This document shows, piece after piece, positions 55,701 through 64,000 of a DNA stretch of 64,000 nt. A model generated the notes under the pieces. That model made no database searches and was not told the origin of the DNA. It saw only the letters and a program-made list of their open reading frames with translations. The translations under genes and the position numbers were made by a program. The stretch is from Gymnothorax reevesii (Eukaryota > Chordata > Actinopteri > Anguilliformes > Muraenidae): positions 59,238,120-59,302,119 of the forward strand of contig CM056583.1 in assembly GCA_029721435.1 (NCBI GenBank). The letters run 5' to 3'. Position 1 is the stretch's first letter. The number at the start of each line of letters is the position of its first letter.

Positions 55701-58700
55701 GAGGGGTGGGGGAATTCACATGGAAAACAGGTTCCTCTAGGCACTGTAGGCCACGTTTCCTAGGCAGATTTAGATTGAACCAGACATCAATAAATAATTA
55801 CGGGTCTTGAGACATTTAAGTAGGAGTCTATGCACTGTGAAACGGCATTTAATCGAGTAACTTGTGCCACTGTATCCATCATGGAAAAGCAGCTTGCGTC
55901 CGCAGAAAAGCACTTACCTTTTTCTCTTCTTTTTTGGCATGATTAATATTCTTTGTCTTTTTCAGGGCATTCATAGACTTGCAGGAACAGTTAAGGGTGA
56001 AGTGGCCAAAAACTATAGTACAACATGAGATAAGTAAAAATGAAGAATTCAAAAATAAAATTTAAACTTATTCAAAAAGAAGATTATCCACAGACGGGTA
56101 GAATTATTTACAGGTGCAAGAGTTTGGAAATTTATTTGTAAATACAATGAAAGGAAATGAAACTGCATGTACATGAATGTGGCACAAAACCCATTTGTTA
56201 AATAATAGCAATGTGCAGTACATTGTTTGCTAAATTTGTATTTATATAACATTTTCAGAAGTCAGCCATCTTCAGTTACAAAAGGAACTAATGATTAGAT
56301 TCTGGATTCCCCATGCACTTATGGTAATAAAGTACAACAAGTTTGTGTTCCTCAGAAAATAGCCAATAATTTATGTTGGTCATTCACAGCAATCTCAGCT
56401 AACAGGGGCAAAATTGAGATGCTGTAGTTAGATTCTTTTTTACACTCAAGGGTCCAAATACAGCCAGTTATAAGCCACCAACGAGTCATCCTGCTGCTGC
56501 AGAGAAAACTCGGGGGAGCAGCTTCCATTTTACTGTTTATAAAAAATATAAATTTCTGATGCTGCAGCTCATTTTGAATGGAATTTGAAAGTGTACTTGT
56601 GTCTAGGTTTATTGATTTTTACATTTAGAAAGCCAGCAGGTTGGCATATCAGGGGTTTATATGAACACAGTAAAATGTCCCCTTAACGGAGTCGAGCCAC
56701 TCCTCTGTGGTAATGGATAAACTCTCTTTATAAGATGTCATTTTGCCAACAATAGACAGTAAACAAAAGCCATCGGCAGGCTCTGTTAAATCAAAGCTTG
56801 TTCAGGATTTCAGGAGATTTGCAAATTACCTCAGGGACTCTGTCTCGTAACAAATGTTTTTGTGCTGAGCTGATGAGCAGCCATATGTTCCTGCAACAGC
56901 AATTTAGCTCAATACTTGACATCTACTGCCGCTGCATAAGTCTCTTTATAGAGAGCAGGGCCTCATTGATTAATCAGCTTGTAACACCAGGATGGAGAAA
57001 ATAGACTTTAAAGTAAAAAAGTACATTTTAATCTTGGAACTATAATGCAACCTTAAATAAGCCATTGTGCCATTACGCACCTTGCAGTTTCCTTTCTTCA
57101 TAGCACACCATTTGGCCACGCAATCCATGGAACTGCCATTGTGAAAACGTAAAGGCGTTTTTCTCAAGCATTGTGCTGAAATAGGTGATATAATAAAAGC
57201 CTGGTATAAAGCCTTTTAACCCAGAGGTGTCAAAATATTGATGGAAATATTAGTATTGTATGGGGACTCCTTAGGATCAGTAAGAGATTGACAGGTTGGG
57301 TTAATTGTTGGTCAGTTAACATTTTCAAATTGTTCACTGACGGAAGACTGAAATGCCGCAGACTGTTGCAAGCACTGGTGTTGTTCTTCACGAAACAAAA
57401 TCTTTAATTGCACCTTATACTCACATTTAAAATTATGAGAGGGAGAGAGAAATTCACTTGAATGTGCAATCAGAAGGAAGACTGCTATGGAGCTATAGAG
57501 GTAGAATTCAGATGATGGCGAGGAGGGCTAGATGTAATAAACCCCCATAATGGTAGTTTCAGATGCAGGTACTACATCCTATGCCTCAAACACATGGGTG
57601 TTTTGTATCAAAACGGGCGTCAGTGCAGCACACATTTTATCCATTCAGGTCATCGCAGAGTGTATCTTTCTCGGATTGTTCAAAAAATCGGTGAAGACAC
57701 GAGTGTAGCTAATTATATGGTGTCAGTTTCTGAATGAAATATCACTGCTTATATAGAGCGAGCACAAATCAAGCTGCAAGTAAGATGGAGAAGCAGGTAC
57801 AGTATGAGCAACAAAGATGCAGGGAGAATCTTTGCTATGGGATGTAAACTGTTTGGGCATCAGTCATCAAACAATAAATTAGTAACATGAATTATTGACA
57901 GATTACTAACACAACTGTTAGCCATTTAATTGCATTGTTGTTATTAGTTGTTAGTTAGTACAGTATCATGAACATGACAAGTTACCGAGGAGTTAAACTG
58001 TGTTGAAAATCACAGCTGAAAAATAAAAATCTGAAACAACTGAGACATGAACCGCAAAATATTAAGACACTAAAATCAGTCAAACTGAATTGGGGACTGT
58101 TGGCTGCAATGACCAATGATTAAAATAGCCTGTAATTATTGTAGTATGGAACGCCAAAGTACTCGCAATATTTATTGTATTTATTCAATATATATCTATA
58201 TAAATGTACCCACAAATAGACATGTCAATTATTAATTAAACTTCACCTTATTTTGAAAAGTACTACACAAATACATGCCATTATTGTAAAATAAATGTAC
58301 ATCTCTCACTAATGTGACCATATAATTACTGACTTGCATACTACAATAATATTCTAATATCAGAATAACATTCAATTTTAAATTTGTATTTATTTAAATC
58401 TACTTTTCAGGTTCACATATTTCCAAATGGCTTTTTGCAAAAGTGTTTTTAGTTCACAATAGCATGCTAAACATAACAACAATAATAATTTTACAGTTCA
58501 AACTTGTATGACTTCATAACTCATAAGAGTCATGGAATGCAGTAAATATGTGTAAATTCAGAGAACTGCCAAACAGACTGAAACTGAGCAGATAAAAATG
58601 ACTGTGAAATGATCTGTGAAACGCAACTTCTGTGGCCAACCATATGAATATTCTTTCTCCATGAATTATTTAAACATTACAAAGTTACCATTCCAACCAG

Positions 58701-59615
58701 GCAGTTTTCAAGCTTTTGCATATTGGCTTGTTTGAATCTGGTTAAAATCAATTGAAAAATGCTTCCACAAGAGGATTTTCATAGTGTGCATTTTATACTG
58801 TGCTGTCTATGGTACTAAGCAAGATTATTTCCATACATGCAGTGATGATTTTCAATGCTCTGAGGGTTTTTGAATGCACATTTTAGGCTCTGCTTTTTAT
58901 GAAAAATGTGATTAGCAGACAGTTTAATTTGACAGCAACGCAATTAACTGCAGCCTTAATAAATAAAGAATTAATTTCAGACTGTAAATATAGCAATTTT
59001 GCTTTGTCAGGTCACAATTGTTACGTGTCATGTGTATAAATCTAACCTTTGTAGCTGAATGTGTAGCTGAACAGACACACGAGTATTACACTTGCTTACA
59101 TCAAACAGACAAGCAGCAATTGCTTCTGGAGCTCAGAGAAATGCAAACTCTTCGCTGTAAAACCAAGCCTTTGACTTTAGTTCAGTTGGTGGCTACCGCG
59201 GCCTTACCCCTGAGAATACAGCTGGTCTGTTTATACCGCCCTGATCCACGCAAACATGATCATGACCATGTGAGAACCAAAGACTGATTCCCTACAAGAA
59301 TTTAGACATTATTCAACTAATTACCATCTTGTTAATCAGGCACAGGTAAACAGACAGAGATCAATGGGCAGTTTAAAGATGTTGGTCTATTTTTTTCTCA
59401 AGCTTATGAGCCTAGGCTGCTGCCCTCATAAACCCTGAACATCTCCCCTAGTGAGAACACAACATGTCCCAATTAGTGATTCAATCAGCATGAGAGAAAT
59501 TACTGCAAACAGCTATAGAGGCCCATTATGAGCAATGGATCTAATATTGTCATTTGAAGTTCATCCGTATAAGGAATATTTTATGGAGAATTAGCCTGTA
59601 TCACAAACGGCCATT
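52711..59615. other. mostly unique non-coding DNA
   Basis: The longest stretch without recognised repeats. Two blocks have the balanced, non-repetitive texture often seen in conserved vertebrate regulatory DNA. One is 53530-53880, which holds a 76-codon frame with no domain. The other is 56660-57010, with TTTGCAAAT-like and TTGATTAATC motifs. The texture argument is inference only. No gene, RNA gene or mobile element could be supported. Confidence 0.45.

Positions 59616-59621
<6 letters not shown>

Positions 59622-59662
<41 letters not shown>
59622..59662. repeat. (AT)n microsatellite
   Basis: About 40 bp of uninterrupted AT dinucleotides, followed by an AT-rich shoulder to about 59695. Confidence 0.95.
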
Positions 59663-59664
<2 letters not shown>

Positions 59665-59671
<7 letters not shown>

Positions 59672-61905
59672 TTTTTATTTTTTTTATTTTTTATGTAAAC
59701 AAGATTTTTTTCCACCCTTGACCTTTGAATTTCCCCTAGACGATGGTCTGATGGTCTGAGCACATCAATAGAGAGACTTGGAATCAATGTCTTTACAAAA
59801 GAAAAACATTTAAACCACCAATTATCTGACTGCCACGCTGCTCTGACTGTGTTTGACATGAAAGTTATCTTAATTAGATGATTTCCAATTTCTGATTCTG
59901 CGTGAATAATTCTAAAATTTTATAATTCAGCATTTTTCTAGTTTACTGTTTGCCTCAATATTAGAAAAATAAAGGTCGCGACATTGCTGATGGCCCCTGA
60001 CTCCACCCAGATAAGCATCTGCAAAAACAGATCTGCCAAATTCCTCTAAAGTCAACAGAAAACATTCACATTTTGATGCATAATTCAGCATGGGATCTAT
60101 TATAGTCACATAAAACCCACTCCTTTCCCTTTCTATCATTATGTTCTCAATGGACCCCCAGGGTTGAAACCAACCCCCCCCCACCCCCACCACCTTCCCC
60201 TGAACAGCCAGAGTAAGTTGTTTGTGCTGTCAGGAGCTGTTGTTTTGGTAAATGGGGAGTTAAACAGATATATCCAAGCGTAAAATCTAAAAGTGTCCCA
60301 GTGAGAGCCCCAGGGTGTTGTTTGAAATCAACTACATATCAATTGAGCAGCATAGAGCAGATCCTATGATAAATTATATTCTTCAGATGCCTATAAATTA
60401 CGTTTTTTCCCAGCCTTGTGTCTCCGTCGCCGGCCCCCCTCTTGCCTTTCTCTCTCTCCTTCCCTTTTGGACCAAAACCTGCTTCATACGACGTCCCCAG
60501 AGGGTTATTTCACAGATAACTATGATTGTGAAGCTGGAAGGTTCGCAGGAATTTTTTTCCAGTTTGATGGAGAACGTTGTATGTAAACTCATAATGTTGA
60601 CAACTGCATGTATGTACTCCATGCCCCCCCCCCCCTGCATAACAGTAGCCAAACAAATAACCTTCATACCCTCCCCCCCTCCCCACCAGCCCCCCGGTCT
60701 CTCCCCTGTCTCCACCATCCCTCTACCCAGCCAACTGCAATATGCGCTTTGTAATTCTGCAGTTCATTATCTCATTGTTTTCTGTAAGTACAAGCTTAGA
60801 TTGAATTACTGGGGGGCTCCATTGTCTACTTGGAATTCTCCTTCCATGCCATGCTAGTAATGAATGTGCAATTTAGCCTGTTTGCCGTAGCCCTGTCTGC
60901 ATCAGCCACTTAATTACTCTGAGTCTGTTCAACACAATTTTACTGCATTACTGGCACCAGCTGTTAAGCCTCACTGAGCAGGGCAGGTCTTAAGGTAAAA
61001 TTGAGTTTAACATCCAGCTGGGACACGTACAAGGAAAGAAAACAACAAAAGCAATGTCAGGATTCAAAATATCTGTCTTCCATGGTTGAGTGCCCTAAAT
61101 TTTTACTTTCTCGGGTAAATGATGAATGTCATAAACCCACATCATTAAATGATATTAAGATATTGTACATATTCATTTTCATGGCTTTCCACATCAATAG
61201 AATAATAAATATTTGCATGTACATTTTGGCATTTTCAGAGCCATTAACTGAGATGTCCTGACCCCATGGGGATCATAGCAGTTTAAACCCTTATTGGAAT
61301 CTTCTGCCACAATCTCAGATCTGTGGGAGTAATGACTTGTGTGTAATCTAATGCAGGACAAGATTGTTTTCTGGGAATCTTTATCCTTCTCAGACGCTGA
61401 AATAGCCCGTGTCACTTTTCAAAAAATTTCTAAAACCACTCACTTGTCAATGTTTCCAAATGAATTTCAATTACAGCTGACCACCAACCTTACCTCCATT
61501 AGTATTGGTCTTATTAATAACATATTTTGTGGAAAACATTTTATTTTTTTTTTTGTCTGAATCTGAATAATTTGAATTTGAATGTTCGGAAGCACTGTAG
61601 GTGCCTGATCACCAGCCCTGGCTATATAGGAAATCCATACAGCAGGACATGACTAACCCCTTCTGTCAAAGACAATTGTAGCCTCAAATTATTTGGGGGG
61701 ATTCAACAATAAAGGTTGATTGAATGACTATCTAATTCCTGTATCTGCCAGACAGATCTACCTCTTAGATTATCCAGCATGCCGAGGACATGCACAGTCC
61801 AACTGTACAACAGAATAAGCCAGGAGAGTTCGGTGTGGTACAGTATGATTTGTGGACTCATAAAAGCTGAGGCACTTCAAATTTCCACTCTTGAGATTGT
61901 TTTTT
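59665..61905. other. non-coding DNA with C-rich tracts
   Basis: C-rich runs at 60174-60193, 60624-60635 and 60671-60695 create proline-rich frames (60315-60857 plus, 60398-60718 minus). I see no domain and reject these as genes. The rest is AT-rich unique sequence. Confidence 0.5.
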
Positions 61906-61908
61906 TTA

Positions 61909-61918
61909 ATTATTATTA

Positions 61919-61953
<35 letters not shown>
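61909..61953. repeat. (TTA)n microsatellite
   Basis: About 45 bp of TTA trinucleotides with one interruption, shortly followed by more ATT units at about 61975-61990. Confidence 0.95.
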
Positions 61954-61959
61954 GCGAAA

Positions 61960-62890
61960 GGCTGAGCCACCAAATTATTATATTATTATTGAGCTTATTA
62001 TTTAAATTATTTCTCATCAATTATTTGCATTATTTGTAGTCTGGCCTAGTCACAGTTTTAGAAGTATAACCAAGTCACCTTTTTAAGTCCTGGGGCCTGA
62101 TTTATAAAAATTAGTGTTAATTTAATTCTTAAATATTGCATAAGCTCAAAAAAGGCTTATAGTAGAAAAGAAAATTATATATATATGCTTTTATAAAACA
62201 GTCAGTAAGCTAAACTGCAGTCAATTTTCACTAAATCAGGATTAACCTGCCATTTTTCATATGTACATAATCTTATTTATTTCATAATTCCAAATTTGTT
62301 TTCATAAATACAAAATTTGCAAAGAATGTAGCATATGCATTATTTCTGTGCCTACGCACTATTAATAAACGACACCCCTGATCTTGTTACATTATCACTG
62401 TTCTCATCTCTGTTTGGGATATCTGATCTATTCCGTTTTTCAGGTCTAATCCAATTATAGTTTTATGGGTCTGATCCATGGATTGTATACGTATAAAGAT
62501 GGATGACTTAAGAGCTCCCCAAAATTGAAGCCAAAACATCTTGATGGCCTCGCAAGGCAGGCCTCAGTATAGGTTGTAAAACTGGGCCTCTGCATGTTAG
62601 TGGATGGGAAAATGGATCAAACAAAAAAATCAGTATGTGAAAAAAATTTTTCGCAAACATGGTATCCATCATTTTAGACAGTTATTTCACAGAGTAAAAA
62701 AGGGTGTAAAGGCATGACTGACAGTAGCTCTTGGTGAAGTAGTCACTGAGAGACTTCGTTTTAGGATTTGTAGCTTTGTAATGTAGGATTGACGAGAGAT
62801 TTATCTTAACAACGCAAGCACAAGGCATCACATCCCAGTGAAACTGAATGTTACCCGTAGTGAATTTGAAAATCTAAATCAAATTGACAG
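61960..62890. other. non-coding sequence, possible old repeat
   Basis: 62540-62720 (GGCCTCGCAAGGCAGGCCTC, TGCATGTTAGTGGATGGGAA) resembles a fish dispersed repeat from memory, without visible ends. No gene. Confidence 0.4.
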
Positions 62891-62894
62891 AAAA

Positions 62895-63180
62895 CTATTA
62901 CCCACTCTGATGACAGCATAATGCTCTGTGAGCAGCAAAGCTAACATTGCAAAGTAAAATCAGGTAGCAAGCAAGCTAGTCAAGCAAGACTCAGCGCCAA
63001 GGTACATTATATAGCCACAAAAATCCATTGTAAAATGTTTGCCACTCTGACCATAATGTACTGTTGGCAGCAGAGCTAATATCGAGACATAAAATCAGTT
63101 AGCAGGCTAGCTAGCTTGCAGGTTAAGAAAGATTCGGTAACTGGTCACGTTACTGAGTAAAAACTAACATTAAACACATG
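62895..63180. repeat. diverged ~140-bp tandem dimer
   Basis: Two successive units share CCACTCTGA, a GCAGCA-AGCTAA word, AAAATCAG-TAGCA and a GCTAG-CAAG or GCTAGCTTGC stretch, at about 62899-62995 and 63039-63136. Non-coding. Confidence 0.55.
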
Positions 63181-63610
63181 ATAGCATGATATTTACCCAC
63201 AGGCAGCATTTACCTCATTTGGGTTGGTTCAGATTTTTTAAAGTTTGGTTGTATGAGATACTCATCCATAGTCAGTGTGTTACCTAGTAGATGGCTGTCA
63301 GCATGCCTCCAGTTTGTAGCAGTAGACGGGAGTACCTGCCACCAGCTAAGCATAATAAACATATTTCAACCACCTTAAGAAAAAGCCAACAAAAAATGTG
63401 TATCTGTATAAGTGCACATTGTATTTAGAATATTTCCATTGCTTTACCTTGCCGTTAGACAGCTTTTTCCTGTGGCACCACATTTTCTCAACCATATAGG
63501 AATACAGAAGTTCCAAGTTACAGTTCACAAATGTAATGTTATTGCCGAAGAAAAGGGCTCTCTTAGAGCAAGCTAAAGCAACGGAAATATTCTAAATATA
63601 AAGTACGCTC

Positions 63611-63958
63611 AAAGGAGCTGTGTAATGATTACTGCGCATGCTCAGAACTTACATCCGAAGAAAGTGAATCTGCTTGACTGCAAGTCTTAATCTGACTCCA
63701 TCCTTGCCAATCCGTCTTGGTTTTACATTGTATTTACATATTTTAGTTACTCAGGCATTATGGATTCAAAGCATTATATCAAGCTTTAATATCAAGCTTT
63801 AGCTAAGTAATATGAAGATGTAAGCTAGTTGCCTTCGCCAATACTCATAGAGAAGAAAACTACCCTCTAGTTTTTTTTCCAGATTTTGACTTACAGTTGA
63901 ACAGATTTATATTGTTCAAAGTTTAGAGCATGCACAGTAATCATGACATAGCTCCTTT
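63611..63958. mobile_element. 348-bp MITE with 40-bp inverted ends
   Basis: The left arm 63611-63650 (AAAGGAGCTGTGTAATGATT...) and the reverse complement of the right arm 63919-63958 agree at 35 of 40 bases, including ATGATTACTG and GCATGCTC. The body is AT-rich and non-coding. A target duplication is not evident, so exact ends could differ by a few bases. Confidence 0.75.
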
Positions 63959-64000
63959 AAACTGATATTGATCTTTTTGACCTGGCTGACAAATGCTTTG

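Noticed and set aside
60315..60857. 180-codon frame, among the longest in the window
   Set aside because: It owes its length to C-rich tracts giving Pro codons; no domain, and the opposite strand is open through the same tracts.

Overview
The window reads as non-coding DNA from a vertebrate, most likely a ray-finned (teleost-type) fish. The main reason is its repeat content: several Tc1-type DNA transposon families, a tRNA-derived SINE, L2-type 3' tails, an L1-clade reverse transcriptase remnant, gypsy-like solo LTRs and short inverted-repeat elements. I assign these by recall of family hallmarks, not by database search. I find no convincing host protein-coding exon, no rRNA or functional tRNA gene, and nothing bacterial. 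Nearly every open frame is short, AT-rich or produced by a repeat, so the window is best read as a gene desert or a large intron.

Layout. 1-10 kb: a 31-bp minisatellite at the very edge, a foldback-like repeat (2.8-3.2 kb), a decayed Tc1 copy on the minus strand (4.84-6.06 kb), an A-rich array, an L1-type 3' fragment (6.5-7.1 kb), a solo Tc1 end (7.25 kb) and another Tc1 C-terminal remnant (9.2-9.7 kb). 10-19 kb: simple repeats, a G-quadruplex motif, a 39-bp minisatellite (13.8-14.2 kb), a minus-strand Tc1 fragment (14.6-15.3 kb) and a second copy of the 3-kb repeat (15.5 kb). 19.2-21.7 kb: the best-preserved mobile element, a 1,480-bp Tc1-like transposon with matching termini and a TA duplication, inserted inside an older Tc1 copy. 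22.1-22.5 kb: a retroposed SINE with target-site duplications. 24.4-26.6 kb: modular repeats with periods near 145-155 bp, rich in AGGTCA. 26.7-31 kb: an LTR-like segment, a Tc1 remnant, an ATTCA-tailed repeat, two minisatellites and a Tc1 copy whose only in-frame break is one stop. 34.8-38 kb: a Tc1-like remnant, a hairpin-started repeat, a long inverted repeat with ~350-bp arms and a ~600-bp MITE. 38.5-44.4 kb: an interrupted minisatellite, a Tc1 3' end, a hAT-like MITE with an 8-bp duplication, a well-delimited solo LTR, an 81-bp minisatellite, a second LTR-like segment and a SINE. 46.5-52.7 kb: a small GC-richer open frame, SINE and L2 tails, two loci of one 36-bp minisatellite, and a 1.9-kb element with hairpin ends. 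52.7-64 kb: mostly unique sequence with a few candidate conserved blocks, AT and TTA microsatellites, a diverged dimer and a 348-bp MITE.

No set of genes works together here. The coding traces are transposases or a reverse transcriptase, and all show disabling changes. The most notable property is the density of independent minisatellites (about ten, with units of 16-81 bp), some with copies at two places in the window. I did not find an undescribed biological system with gene-level support. The structural oddities (nested transposons, twin 36-bp arrays, an 81-bp array with an inverted satellite copy, a long inverted repeat, a 1.9-kb hairpin-ended element) are the items worth checking.
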